This document shows, piece after piece, positions 24,640 through 35,845 of a stretch of DNA of 64,000 nucleotides. The position numbers and the translations under genes were made by a program. Location: NCBI RefSeq assembly GCF_963924675.1, contig NC_089238.1, positions 38,644,879 through 38,708,878 of the forward strand, read 5' to 3'. The notes beneath the pieces were generated by a model that saw nothing but the letters and a program-made list of their open reading frames with translations, was not told the DNA's origin and did not search any database. Within the stretch, counting starts at the first letter, position 1; each line of letters starts with the position of its first letter. This DNA is from Phocoena phocoena (Eukaryota; Chordata; Mammalia; Artiodactyla; Phocoenidae).

Positions 24640-24895
24640 CATTCTGTTTAACTGAAGGATAGTGAAGGCAGTATATTCCCTTAGGGATTTGCTAACAGTT
24701 CCTATCATGTTTGTGATCCTGTTCATTCATTATTTCAGTTGTCCTTGCCAAAACTCTTTTAAGTATCTTCATTTGACACACAAGGACACCAAGCTTTAGG
24801 TACATTTACAGACTAGGTCAAAGACACATGGCTAATAAATAACAAATTAAGAATTTAGAATCCATGATGACTATCTGACCCCAAAGCTAACATGC
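24640..24895 (-). repeat. MIR SINE (antisense)
   Basis: 'gacacacaaggacaccaagc', 'agactaggtcaaagacacat', 'ggctaataaataacaaatta' and 'gaccccaaagctaacatgct' follow antisense MIR. Confidence 0.65.
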
Positions 24896-25079
24896 TTCAC
24901 TGAGCTTCCTTAGAAAATACTGTTTTCATTTTCACATTTTGCTGTTTTCACAGTCTACCTTAATTTTATGTCTTCCTTATGCTACGTAAAGAAAATATAG
25001 AAAAAATCAAGGGAAGAAGATAAAAGAAGAAAAAAAAAAAAACAGAGCTAGAGAGAGAGCGCTTCCCGTAGTGTCAACT

Positions 25080-25420
25080 TCTAAACCAAACCACAATATT
25101 ACTTTTAGGATAAATTAGAGCTGCGTGATTGGTGCTAAGTGAGACCACTTCCATTAGAAACCCAAGAGCAGTGATTACAGGTGATTGGAGAGCATTTTCA
25201 TTGGCTGCTGTGTTTGGATTGCTCTTCTGTCTTAATCGTAAAAGATCTGACCATTGAGTGGTGAAATTCTACTCCTAATAGGAGCCGAGTACCTCTCATA
25301 TTGGCATATCTTGTGAAGTGAATTAGCCATCTAATAGCTCACACGATGACATGAAGAGAAGTCAAATGTAGCATTGATTTCCCAGGAGGCTTCCAAGTAG
25401 ATCAAGTAACACTAAAATAA
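25080..25420. other. Repeat-free unique block
   Basis: No repeat family recognised. It has low stop-free length but compact, non-repetitive, AT/GC-mixed sequence containing 'gattggtgctaagtgag', 'cattttcattggctgctgtg' and 'ctgaccattgagtgg'. It could be a non-coding regulatory block; conservation was not testable here. Confidence 0.2.
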
Positions 25421-25894
25421 AATTGTCAAACTAGAAAACGGTTCTCATCAGAGTATTTTTTCTCCCCTATAAATAAATGGCGTAGACCAGTTCAAGAACT
25501 TCACAGGCTGTGGAAGACACAGCTTCGTGTGGTTTCACAAAGTGCTTGTTACCATTTTTTATACTTGTCTGTAACATGAGATCAGTCCTTTGACGACTAG
25601 AAATTTGTTGAAGCTTGAGAATTCTCCCCAGTCCCTGGCTTTTGCCCTTTTCCTTTGAGAAAGACAAAATAACAGTGATAAAACTGGCTGGCTCCCAGCT
25701 TCCTGCAATTCTACCGCCTGGAGAATGTTTAAGGAACTTGTCTCAGAACTTGCAAGGTTCTTTTTGCTTGGCTACTTACCATCTGGTACAGGGGATTCCC
25801 AATCTTAAAGATATGGGAAGAAGAACAATTGTAGTAATTATTAAGAATACATGCTCCCCACTTCCTATGAGAGAACTAGTGCAAAACATGTGTT

Positions 25895-26015
25895 AGCCTG
25901 GAAAGTACTGCACTTGGAGTAAGAGAGACCAGGCCTTGAACCCTAGCTGTGTGTCGTTGGGCAAAAGCCACTTCTCCTTTCTGGCATCAGTATCCTCATC
26001 CATATGATGAAGTCA
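25895..26015 (+). repeat. MIR SINE, 5' half
   Basis: 'agagagaccaggccttgaac', 'cctagctgtgtgtcgttggg', 'cttctcctttctggcatcag' and 'tatcctcatccatatgatga' follow sense MIR. Confidence 0.75.
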
Positions 26016-26059
26016 CAAATTCTTAGTTTTTATTTTATTTATTATATTATTAAATATAT

Positions 26060-26330
26060 CGATAAGATTTAGAAGCCAACATTTATTAAGCATTTACTCG
26101 GTGCCAAGAGTGATGTTCAGTACTTTTATGGATATTATCTGATTTAATCATCACAGAACCTTCTTTTACAGTGTCTTTATCCTTCCTTTGTTTTTGTTGT
26201 TGTTTTGTTTTGTTTGCAGATGAAAAACTGAGGCTTAGAGATGTTAAGTCCGTTACCTAAGACTACTGTGCTATTATGTAGCAGAGCCAGGATTTAAATT
26301 CTCATATTCTCGCCCAGAAATTCTTACTTT
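26060..26330 (-). repeat. MIR SINE (antisense) with a T/G-rich insertion
   Basis: 'aacatttattaagcatttac', 'ttatctgatttaatcatcac', 'gatgaaaaactgaggcttag' and 'cagagccaggatttaaattc' form an antisense MIR. A 'tgtttttgttgttgttttgt' run replaces the usual 'ccccattttacag' block near 26188-26216. Confidence 0.8.
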
Positions 26331-26334
26331 AAAC

Positions 26335-26460
26335 AATTTTACAATGAGTTTAATATCATTATTTTACAAATGAGTGGGGGAAACTTTAGACAATTTAGGA
26401 GAGGTGTAAGAGATTAGCTAGCTAGTAAGTGATAGAGTCATGAATTCTGTGAAAGCTGAG
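26335..26460 (-). repeat. Second MIR fragment (antisense)
   Basis: 'atatcattattttacaaatg' followed by 'ggaaactttagacaattta' and 'agctagtaagtgatagagtc' repeats the antisense MIR core directly after the previous copy. Confidence 0.5.
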
Positions 26461-26469
26461 GCCAACTAG

Positions 26470-27790
26470 GGGGTCTGACCCATGTGGATCCCTAAAACTA
26501 AGTTCTTTCAGTCTCAAAATAATTGCATACCATCGTGACAGACAGGAGTCTTGTGTCATTAACTGGAATGCTGAGCTTTTCAATTTGGGAAAGAAGGATC
26601 TGCGCTCTGAATTTTCTAAGACGGTTGGAACATCTGGTCTAAATGCATGTTGACATCACAAGGAATAAAACCTGAAACACAACAGAAATTATTCCCTTTG
26701 CAAAATGCATGCTAGAGGGAGAAATCACAGAGTCACTCGGCCAGATTTCTTAGCAATTCTCACAAGATTGTTCATGTTAATTGCTTGTAGCTGTAGGTTA
26801 GTACCATTAGTTCCTGTGTGGCAGCTAAATACCAAATGGCAGGCCCTTCAGTCACAGAATTACAGACATTAGGGGCTGGAGATGCCCACCAGGTCATTCT
26901 GCCCATTCTCCACCCACATGGGCTGTTCTTGAGGACCAGTCTTCATGTCTTTTTGCCTAGTTGAGTTTGAAGTGACTGAGTGATTGGGTTTCCCCAGGGA
27001 AGTCATTATAACATTGTAGATTTAACTGTGGGGCAATGTTTTATTTGGTTCAAACTATCATGTTATTTGCTTGGTTACACTCATTAATTCTAGTTCCCCT
27101 CTGTAATGCTCGGTCTCTAATCACACATGTTAAGCTCTTGGCCCGGTGTCCCAAGTTCACCACTGATTTTAGGGGTGACCTTGGAACTTTATTTCTCCTC
27201 TCTAGTCCTCAGTCTCCCTTTCCGCAAAATGGAAGAATTGGAAGGGACGATATCTAAGATGGGTGTTTTTCCCTTTTCTTTTCCTTTCTGTTCTTTCCTT
27301 CCTTCTTTCTTTTATTTCTTTTTGTTTGTTCATTTGTGCCCTGTCTCTGCTCTTCCCTACTTCCTGCCTTCCCCTGTAACTATCTTCAAATGATCAAATC
27401 CTCATCCTGGGATCGCTTGGTGTACAGAAGCTAGTCCTCACCAGCTTGGAAAAGCCAATTTTGCTCACTTCTTCTCAACTCTGTGATCAGTGACGTCTCC
27501 TTGGTAGCTTGAAATTGGCCACGGTGGGAGTACTTACACTACGGAATTCAGCAAAGGTGACACATTACCCCCAAGGAGAGTCAGCTGTCAAACAGTCGCC
27601 AGCACGCCACTGCTCTGACCACCTTCCGAGCAGAGCCTTGGCATAAATAACCTTCTCTCCGTTAAGGTGACCACGAGAAAAAAAAAAGTCCGACCATCCA
27701 GCTTGGAAAGAGCTCAGCTAAACTCAGTACTTGGACAAAACTCATATTCAAGGAAGGTGTATGTGTGGTGGGGCTGGGATTAGTGGATAG
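26470..27790. other. Unique sequence, nothing recognised
   Basis: No gene or repeat I can name; a T/C-rich stretch lies at about 27268-27345. Two overlapping plus-strand frames here have no motif. Confidence 0.4.
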
Positions 27791-27794
27791 GTTT

Positions 27795-28210
27795 CCAGCA
27801 TCTTCTATGTACCAGGAATATGTTTTCTTTTTTTTTTTTTATTGGGGTAGAGTTGCTTTACAATCGTGTGTTAGTTTCTGCTGTACAACGAAGTGAATCA
27901 GCTGTCTGTGTACATATACCCGCTCCCTCTTGGACCTCCCTCCCTCCCCCCCACCCCCACGTCTAGGTCACCACAGAGCACCAAGCTGAGCTCCCTGTGC
28001 TGTACACAGCTTCCCAATAACTGGTTTACACATGGTAGTGCACATATGTCAGTCTCAATCTCCCAATAGGAATATGTTTTCTTAAGCAATCCTTGCCACA
28101 GCTTTAAAGGAAGGTGTTATCTCCATTTTACATGTAAGGAAACAGAGGCTCAGCAAGATGAAGTAACTTGCCCAAACTCGTGGAAATGTCAGTGGCAGAA
28201 GCTCACTGCT
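27795..28210 (-). repeat. MIR SINE (antisense), split by an L1 fragment
   Basis: Left piece 'agcatcttctatgtaccagg' (about 27798-27829) joins right piece 'ggtgttatctccattttaca ... gaaacagaggctcagcaaga ... agtaacttgcccaaactcgt' (28068-28205) to give one antisense MIR. Confidence 0.8.
27830..28067 (-). mobile_element. LINE-1 3'-end fragment (antisense), recent type
   Basis: Begins with a T run (complement of a poly(A) tail), then 'attggggtagagttgcttta', 'gtgttagtttctgctgtaca', 'aagtgaatcagctgtctgtg', 'ctgagctccctgtgctgtac'. This is the antisense 3' end of the L1 lineage common in cetartiodactyls. A perfect 16-bp target duplication 'aggaatatgttttctt' at 27814-27829 and 28068-28083 marks both ends. 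5'-truncated, so not mobile. Confidence 0.9.
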
Positions 28211-28565
28211 CAAAAACATTCTGAAAGGTCAGCACCATTTATGTTTTTGCCCCGTTCAGCAAATGCGGCAGGTATAGAATGAAACCAAAGAAACCATAGA
28301 ATGAAACCACTTTGATTTCATACAAAGTCCACCCAGAACCATCCCATGGATACCATAGACACAGATTCAAGAGAGGAGTTCGGGTGAGCCACGTTGGGAT
28401 TTTAGAGGCAGTCATTTTACAGATGAATGTAAAGATTTGAAAATAAAGAAAAAAGACATTAACTTGTGTGCTTCACCTTGGAAGTACTTGAGCCCATATG
28501 TCTAGAATGGTCAGTTGGTTTCAATATCTTAGAGTATACTGGACTAGTTAAGTTTTCTTAATTAT

Positions 28566-29177
28566 TTGTTTGTGCTTCTAAAAATAATAGGGCAATCTTG
28601 GGCAGAGATCTTTCTTGAATTCCTCTGCAGACCTTTCTGTAACTTCCCCACCTGGCCTCAGGCTCAGAGTCACTGTGATTTAACAGAGCTTGAATTCAAG
28701 CCCCAGTGTTTAATTCTAAACCACATGGTTTTCATCCATCACGCCAGCCTGCTCTGTACTGATTGGCGAGAAATGAGTGCCATTCTGGATGCAAACTCAG
28801 TTAATATCTGTGTCCAAGACACTCGTGGCTGCAGCAGCCTCCTCCATACGGGCATTTTTCAGCACATCTCAGAACGGGACATCCAAATGCTTCCTCCTTT
28901 TAACATATTGATGCTTTCCCCACTGCTAATAGACAACAGAGGTGCTGGCCTCAATGGGAGACCTCCAGGCAGAACACGGACATACTCTTCAAAGGCCAGG
29001 AGAAGGGGGGCCTCCGGAACTCAGCTGACTCACAGATGGGGCTCGTTATCCACACCACTCTCCCACATTGAAGGGAGGCCAGCAGAGAGCCACAGAAAAT
29101 TAGAGACTTGTGCTGGAGAGCCAGATGTAGAGACAACAGGGACATCCTGTCTCCACTGGCTGGGCTGGCGGCTTTGA
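28566..29177 (+). other. 203-codon open frame, not supported as a gene
   Basis: The longest open frame outside repeats. It opens at TTG, its first in-frame ATG comes about 54 codons in, and it runs over a MIR relic at about 28665-28735. No domain, signal peptide or family is recognisable, and I see no convincing splice acceptor or donor pair. It most likely is chance. Confidence 0.2.
28665..28735 (-). repeat. MIR SINE fragment (antisense)
   Basis: 'cagagcttgaattcaagccc' then 'cagtgtttaattctaaacca' matches the reverse of the MIR 5' region. Confidence 0.6.
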
Positions 29178-29364
29178 GCGCTCATTGCTGTGGTGGACAA
29201 TGTGGGCTTTTTCCTTCATAGGGTGAAACTCATGTTAAGAAGTACTGTTAAGTCAGAAGTCAGGGGAAGTGGTTGTGAACTGCAGTAATAGCATCATTTC
29301 CTTGAGCCCCACCCGTGCAGGGGTGGAGGGCTACAAAGAAACTCGAGGGATCTAACAATGCTTG

Positions 29365-29570
29365 AAGCTCTCCTATGTCTACCACTGGGCTTGGGCACCC
29401 GTTATCTTATTGATTCCTAGGTACGATATATCGACCTCGGGACTGTTGAACGTTTCGCAAACAGAAGCAGCAGTGCAGCAGCAATAGTGACAGTAATGCC
29501 CTGTAGCTCCAAGAGGTGAAGTGAGTTTGCCAGGGCCACCTGCTAGGGCTTGAGCTTATATAATCTTGAC
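29365..29570 (-). repeat. MIR SINE (antisense), diverged
   Basis: 'gctctcctatgtctaccact', 'gttatcttattgattcctag', 'ccaagaggtgaagtgagttt' and 'gccagggccacctgctaggg' keep antisense MIR order. Confidence 0.5.
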
Positions 29571-29599
29571 TCGGAACCTTTTGTTCCTTTTACATTAGT

Positions 29600-29768
29600 G
29601 CTTGCTTCTCAGTACGGTCTCTGGGACCAGCGGTATCAGCATCACCTGAGAATTTTTTACAATTGCAGGTCCCCGGGCCTCACTCCAGGTGTACTAAATA
29701 CACAGAGTCGGAGCTTCCCAAGCCCTGCAGGGGATTTGGATGCACACTGACGTGTGAGAACCACGGCC
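29600..29768 (+). repeat. hAT DNA transposon relic, MER5A-like
   Basis: 'gcttctcagtacggtctctg', 'ggaccagcggtatcagcatc', 'acctgagaattttttacaat', 'ccccgggcctcactccaggt' and an end 'cgtgtgagaaccacgg' match the MER5A layout from end to end. Non-autonomous, no transposase. Confidence 0.88.
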
Positions 29769-29774
29769 CTAACA

Positions 29775-30359
29775 CCACCATGCTACTGTTTTTTGAAGGA
29801 GCCCCTGATACTGGTCTCTAGAGATTGTGTAGTCTCTTCCATTTCCTTTCAATTAAAGCTCTAGATTTTAGAAACAGAGAAACAACCCTGTAGGAGTCTT
29901 CTGGACTAGGCATTGTGAGATTTGGCTGTCTTTAATGAAAGTTAATCCTAGTGAAATAGTTTTTCGCATGGCTCAGTCTGACTTCCTTTGGTTCAGTGGC
30001 TGCAGGTGGTGGGATGCAAAGAGGCAAGGGAGTGGAACCCGACAAAATGCTTTGAGGCAACCGACATCCCGTCTTGGCTTCCTGAGTTCTTTACCCGCTG
30101 AGTCGGACTCACATGCTGGCTTCTCCACAGGCGCCAAGGATGACTCTAGGGCTTGGATCTCAAAGAAACCAAACCACCAATAATCTTTTGTCATCTAAAT
30201 GCGTGCTCTCCCTCCTGGGCCATAATCAGTGAACAGGCACATTGACCAACGGTCTGGGTCATTCTTACCACTGTGATGGGCCCAGCTAAAGCCAGGAAGC
30301 ACAGTTCAGATTAGTAACTTATTTACTTTCTTACACCTGTTTCAGCCCTTCATTCAAAT
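29775..30359. other. Unique sequence, nothing recognised
   Basis: Opposed frames at 29935-30183 and 29973-30194 cancel each other as coding evidence. Confidence 0.4.
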
Positions 30360-30369
30360 CCCAACTCTA

Positions 30370-30519
30370 GGGAATTCCCCAGCGGTCCAGTGGTTAGGAC
30401 GTGGTGCTTCCACTGTCGTGGGTCCGGGTTCCATCCCTGGTCGGGGAACTAAGATCCCGTAAGCCGCGTGGCACAGCCAACAGCCAAAAAATAAATGAAT
30501 AAATTTAATTAAAACAACC
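30370..30519 (+). mobile_element. CHR-type SINE, short sense copy
   Basis: Head 'gaattccccagcggtccagt', B-box-like 'gggttccatccctggtcggg', 'aagatcccgtaagccgcgtg', then an A/T-rich tail with 'aaataaatgaataaattt'. Imperfect 10-bp target duplication 'cccaactcta'/'cccaactgta' at 30360-30369 and 30520-30529. Shorter and more diverged than the CHR-2 copies. Confidence 0.85.
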
Positions 30520-30529
30520 CCCAACTGTA

Positions 30530-32595
30530 AGACATGGAAGCTGGCAGTTTACATAACCAAACATGGCACATTTATTGTTTAAAAGTTTACAGTCTCTTCC
30601 AGAGTGTTGCAAAAACAAAAAAACCCCATCAAATTAAGAAACTAGAAATTCGAGTTAAAAACAGCTCAGGCAGTCCCAGGATACTAGCTGGTATCCAAGC
30701 AATGGCCAGGACCAAATCCTATGAGAAAATGAAAGTTATGGAATCACTGTGCAGGCTGAGCTATAGGGAGATGCTATAGGAAGCTGTGCCATGAGGACAG
30801 TGGGGCCTTGTGGGGACAGTCACAAGAGATGAAGTTATTGTTGTGCCATAGGCAAGATTCCTGGGGTGGTGGTTAAAACAGAGGCTGTGTACTGTTTTCA
30901 CAAGTTGTCATTTATCTACCAGTGCAACCCATTGGAATTGCAGGGTGAGGATGTTGGGTTGGGATAATGACTCTTTCCCATGTCCTCTGGACTTAGTGCA
31001 AGGTAGATAGAAAAATAAATAAAGTCATAACCCTGGCCAGCTTACTATTGTGTTCATTCTGAATTCCATGTTTTAAAAAGATGGTGATAAGCTGGATGTA
31101 ATCCAGAGACGGAAATTATATCTCATGAGAGACAATGGCAGGACTTGGAGATATTTTAACTGAGAAATAAACAGCTTAAGAAAGATGGGGTGCAAAATCT
31201 CCTATCTTCAAATGCTTCCATCTTAAAGTATGTCTGTCATTATGAAGCATGACATTTTGACCAAGTTTGAGAACGTTTGAAAAGAGACACGGCGAGTCTT
31301 TATGGGTTCAGCATCCCAACATGAGGCCTATTTGTGCCTTTTGCATATTCCCTCTTAGTAGTCCAGTACATGTGGTTTGCTTCATTGCAACCACATGTAC
31401 TTCCTTCATTGTAGCTCCAACACTCAGTGTGAGGACCAGTGGTGAGAACTGCTGGAAGGCCACGTGTAGCACATTACTAAGAAGAGGGTCCACGTGTGTA
31501 GCATGTTGCAATTAAGAGGTCCTCACAATCAAAGCCATCTGCCAGTGGAGCCAGACACCATGCTGGGGAAGAGCTCTTCTCCCCTGGGGTTATTCAAGCA
31601 TGAACTGGAAGGGAGTCTTAATAAGGCTGCCAGGGGGCTTTCTAGATCAAGTCTGCAGGTGGTCAGGAGAGCTTTCATGCTCTGTTCCTGTTCTTAAATG
31701 TGCACGGGTGTGTGATTTCAATATAATTCCTTTCTTGATAATTGACTTTGAATCATCATTTCAGAATGTAAACGGCAAGAGTGAACTGACATTTTTTTCT
31801 GTGCCTACTGTGTGTCAGATCTGTGCTTTTGGCCCCTTTACATTAGCTCTCATCAGGACACACTTTGTTAAGTATGTATCAGTTATCTTTGTACTACAGA
31901 TGGAAGTATAATATTAGGACACATTTACTCCTAAAAAGTAGAAATAGAACCAGACTGGTCCAAAATGCAAAAGATTAAAAAACTGACGAAAAACTGAACT
32001 ACAGAAGTCCTTAGCATGGGTGGGAGCTGGTGTGCCCTCAGAATCAAGATTTACTAGGTCCTTACACTTCTGTCCCCCATTAAGAGGATTCAGCCCAGCT
32101 CTCAGGACACCCCCTGAGTGCAAGTTTTTGTGAGAGAGAAACTGATTGGTTTAAGTTCATCCAATGGAATGATTTGCCTTGGGTCAAGTCTAGTGAGCTA
32201 TGGTGAGGGGTGTGCAAAGTGATTCCTGTGAGGTACCTTGTTCTGCGGCATGTGTGAGTTGTGGGTCGTGGCATGGGGAGAGGGCTGGAGTTATCTTAGA
32301 AAGGCGTGAGCAGGGGGCAATGGCCAACACCTCTAGAAGAGTGTGACAGTTGCTTAAGACCTCACAGCTATAGATCCCAGAGCCGACAGTCAGATCAAGG
32401 TTTGTCTGGATAGAGTCACTGATTTTCCCAACGCACGTGATAGTAAAGGATAACGCTGGCTCTTGTCCAAGGTCATAAGGTTAGTGGGAAGAAGACAAGA
32501 GTGTTCACCATAGATAATGCTGCCCGGCTTTGGAACATGCTGGAGAAGGGTCCATCCAGGCATTCATTTCAGGGTATTAACAGGGTCAGTAGAAA
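30530..32595. other. Unique sequence, nothing recognised
   Basis: Two kilobases without a nameable repeat. Frames of 60-103 codons on both strands lack motifs. A near duplicate of 'ccacatgtac'/'gtacatgtgg' at about 31366-31400 forms a small inverted repeat. Confidence 0.4.
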
Positions 32596-32599
32596 CCAG

Positions 32600-32725
32600 T
32601 GGGCAATGATGAGAGTTTCATAGTTAGACTGATGTGGGTTCAAGTGCAGAATCTGCCTCTTGCCAACTGTGAGATCTTGGGCACATTTATTAGTAAATGA
32701 ACAAAATACTGGTTCTGAGATCTCA
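32600..32725 (+). repeat. MIR SINE, 5' half
   Basis: 'gactgatgtgggttcaagtg', 'cagaatctgcctcttgccaa', 'ctgtgagatcttgggcacat' follow sense MIR. Confidence 0.7.
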
Positions 32726-32832
32726 GGCCCTGGAGTCTAGGAACCTCAATGTATGAATCTGTAAATGAGGGTATTGACGTATATTCTCTCTCAAAACCCC
32801 TCCATGTCTCAGTTTCTGATGATGGCCTAGAA

Positions 32833-33048
32833 TCGGGATGGGCAAACCACACCCCACGGGTCAAATCCATTTGTTTCTGTAGGTAAACACTTAGTGGAGC
32901 ACAGCCTCACTCATTCCATTACGTATCATCCACGGCTGCTTTGGCGTGACAACCGTGGCGCTGAATAGTTCCAACAGAGACTGTATAACCTGCGAAACCT
33001 AGAACGTTTCCTACCTGACCCTTTACGAAACCCGGTCGCCCACCCCTA
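32833..33048 (+). repeat. hAT-type DNA transposon relic with inverted repeats
   Basis: Layout 'gatgggcaaaccacacccca', 'cgggtcaaatccatttgttt', 'agtggagcacagcctcactc', 'cacggctgctttggcgtgac', 'cctgaccctttacgaaaccc' and end 'ggtcgcccacccct' fits the widespread mammalian element beginning 'ggggttggcaaactacggcc'. Ends 'tcgggatgggc' and 'gcccacccccta'-like are inverted, and near-identical 8-bp duplications 'gcctagaa'/'gcctagag' sit at 32825-32832 and 33049-33056, as expected for hAT. Confidence 0.85.
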
Positions 33049-33169
33049 GCCTAGAGGGAAGGAATTTGTTCTGCCTCCAGCACCCATGCTCTTTTGCCCC
33101 GGTCTCACCTTCCTTTGGGATTGTTCTTCTTCAGTACCTTTTACGAGAACTTAGAGACCAGTCTATGAA

Positions 33170-33395
33170 TGTATTCTGCCCAGGATCGGATCCTGGGTCT
33201 AGCATTCACTAACCGTGTGAGCTTGGGCATGTTCCATAAATTATCCAAGGTTCGGTTTTCTTCTCTGGGAAATGAGATTGGATAGAATCGCCTCGCAGTG
33301 TCCTCCTTGGACTTGAATGGGATGCTCCATGGCAGTTGCTTAGCAAGGGCCGGGTGGATGTTTGCTAGCTACTGTTACAGTGACTGTTATTTTCT
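33170..33395 (+). repeat. MIR-related SINE
   Basis: 'gatcctgggtctagcattca', 'ctaaccgtgtgagcttgggc', 'ggttcggttttcttctctgg' and 'ttgcttagcaagggccgggt' follow sense MIR. Confidence 0.65.
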
Positions 33396-33399
33396 TCAT

Positions 33400-34695
33400 T
33401 CAATCCTCTGGGCAAATGTCCATCTCCATGTTTCTTCATTTAGGAGTTTGGCTCTTAAGAGCTGGTAGCTCATGGTGCAATAATTGATCTGGTCGACAGC
33501 AAATAAATTACAGGACAGGAAGTTGTCTGGGAAGTGAGAGGGTTGGCAGGACTTTACGTGTAGCCCACCCCATCTTTCCATGGTGAAAGCCAGCCATGTA
33601 TTTCACCCTGCTTGGGGCAGGAGCCTGATGGCTAGAAATGCCAAGGAAGACTTGTGGGATGCTTCTACCCATTCTTTTCTCATGACAGTGAGACCCAGAC
33701 AGCGCACAGAGGTCCAGATTCCTGAGACAGCCCAGCCCAGCCCAGGCAGGGAGTCAGGTCTCCGAGCTGTGTCCTATTTATGTTAATCAGAAGCAGGCAC
33801 GCTGGCTGGGCTGCGCTGGCTGCTCAGGAGGGAATACACATGCCTGAGCCTGGGGCTTGGAGCGTGGCGCTCCACCCAAATCACACATTCCCTCCTCTTC
33901 CTCTCCCCCATCACAGGATGCTTCAGGCCAGAGACCTATGAGCCTCTAATGCATCCAAACCCAGCATCTCCACCCACTTCCCCAGCCATGGGGTCTGAGT
34001 TTCATTACATATCTCAGGAGGGGTTTTCATTCTTTCTCAGTGAACATCTGGCCTCAGAGACCTCCTAATTAAAACCCCAAACTAATTATTGTCACCTACT
34101 CTTTCCACTTATTGTTTATGATCTCCGTGTACCCCTCCGCCCTGCCCCCAACACACATGGATCCTTCAGGAATGGCTAGTCTCTCGTAGTTTTCTTTTTC
34201 CTGTAATGAATCTTATATCCTAGCTGTGTTTCTTAGTGGAGTTGGAGTTTTGGGACCCTGATTACTACCAGTGTTTCCAATTGCCTATTCTCCCCCTGGC
34301 CTTTCTGAAAGGATCCATTGAGAAAGAGGTCATGATTAAAGCCCTTGGAACAGGCAAAGTGTAATTGAAGCAGTGCCTGGCGCCTCTTGGCTTAATCTCC
34401 CTCCCCATAAACCACAGCCAAGCACAGCAGGCTGCAGACCCTTTCCTGTATCTCTGGAGGGAAACGTGAAGTGGGGACTGGGGACATGGGAAGTCTAGGA
34501 AAGCCAAAAACTGCAGGGTGCTAAGAGGAAGCATCCCTGACATGCGATGAAGATGTTTAAGAAAAGTCACACAGAAAGAATCATATCGGAAATGTCGCAA
34601 AAAGAGTGAAAAATGTGTTTATATCGCATACAGTACAGTACAGGTTCACACGTGCAACTCAGACATGAAAGATTTGTTACGAGCGGGAGAAGGAC
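33400..34695. other. Repeat-poor block, possible regulatory sequence
   Basis: No repeat is recognised over 1.3 kb. It contains 'cacattccctcctcttcctc' (33885-33904; 'cattcc' is a TEAD-like core and 'cttcct' an ETS-like core) and 'cctaattaaaaccccaaact' (34064-34083; a homeodomain-like TAATTA core). These short matches are common by chance and do not establish function. Confidence 0.2.
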
Positions 34696-34699
34696 AGGG

Positions 34700-34905
34700 G
34701 GCTTCTGCGATCAGACGTGTGTTTAAAGCCAGCTTAACATTTCCTGACTGTATAATCTTGGAGCAGTCACTTCCTGCTGAGCTCTAGCTTCTTCTAAAGA
34801 TCTTCCCTGCAAGATAATGGTGAGAAGTCACAAAGTTGATGTGCCCAGAACATCTAGGACAGAGCCTGTGCACAAAGGGTGCTTACTCACTGCAAATGTC
34901 TACCT
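34700..34905 (+). repeat. MIR SINE
   Basis: 'gatcagacgtgtgtttaaag', 'cctgactgtataatcttgga', 'gcagtcacttcctgctgagc', 'agaacatctaggacagagcc' and 'aaagggtgcttactcactgc' match sense MIR. Confidence 0.65.
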
Positions 34906-35021
34906 TTTCTCTTAAGTACTCGGAGAAGAAGGACGGAGAGTTGGAGCCTTTCTGTGTAACTTCCTTCACCACGATCAGCATTGTTACTCCAGCAGCTAAC
35001 AATATAGCTTTACAGTGTGTC

Positions 35022-35074
35022 AGATACACATACAGACACACACAGACACGCAGACACACACACACACACGCACA
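35022..35074 (+). repeat. (AC)n-rich imperfect repeat
   Basis: CA-rich run with 'caga' interruptions and a perfect AC core at about 35053-35070. Confidence 0.9.
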
Positions 35075-35239
35075 TTCATGGCCCAACAACTATAAACCAT
35101 ATAAGCTAGGTACTATTATCTTCCTTGCTTGAGGAAACAGTTGCTAAGGTGTGGTTTTTACTAAGGAGGGAATTGGGTCTTGCCTGAAAGCCACTGTAAG
35201 AAATTTAACTTGTTATTCCTTTGGAACTCTAAGTGAACT

Positions 35240-35620
35240 ATGTTGCACATGGAAAGATGCTCATCGCCTGCATTATTTATAGTCCTGACGCGATAAATAC
35301 AATGAGGGAAATAACCCAAACGTATACCCACAGTTTTATTGGTGTGAATAAATTAGGATATACATATCTACACTATTTATCAGTGCTATGCAGACTATGA
35401 AATCATTTACGGTTATGGTTACCAAGAGTTTCTGATACGAATATATTCATGATATTACAGCAAGATGCAAAATTATACCCATGCACGAACAGATATGAAC
35501 TATGGTAAAAAAGGAAAAACTAGGCAAAAAGAAAAAGACTCGAAAGAAATGCATCACTATGTTAAGAGTTAAACCTCTGGGTTATTTCTTAATGTCTGTC
35601 TTTATAAACTTTGACATTTC
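35240..35620 (+). repeat. Old LINE-1 (L1M-type) 3' fragment
   Basis: 'gaaagatgctcatcgcctgc', 'attatttatagtcctgacgc', 'gaaataacccaaacgtatac', 'gaataaattaggatatacat', 'cagtgctatgcagactatga' follow the L1M 3' UTR order. No open frame remains. Confidence 0.75.
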
Positions 35621-35624
35621 AGTG

Positions 35625-35845
35625 TAGTGTAGAGCATTGCTTTAGACTCGGGGTTGAATCTGGGTTCTGATATGCACAGGCTTGGGATCTTGGGTAAGGT
35701 ACTCACTTCTCTAGCTCTGATTTTCCTCTTGTGTAAAATAAGTAGAGGGATAATGTCTCCAACACAGGAATGCTGTGAGGGTTGAAACAGAAAATGCATG
35801 TAACTCATTCAGTACAGTGCATAATATTATAGTTTATTGTGTCTT
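35625..35845 (+). repeat. MIR SINE, near full length
   Basis: 'agcattgctttagactcggg', 'gttgaatctgggttctgata', 'gatcttgggtaaggtactca', 'gattttcctcttgtgtaaaa', 'gctgtgagggttgaaacaga' are in sense MIR order. Confidence 0.8.

Noticed and set aside
28566..29177. 203-codon plus-strand frame as a possible gene or exon
   Set aside because: Starts at TTG, has no recognisable domain, overlaps a MIR relic, and lacks a convincing splice context.
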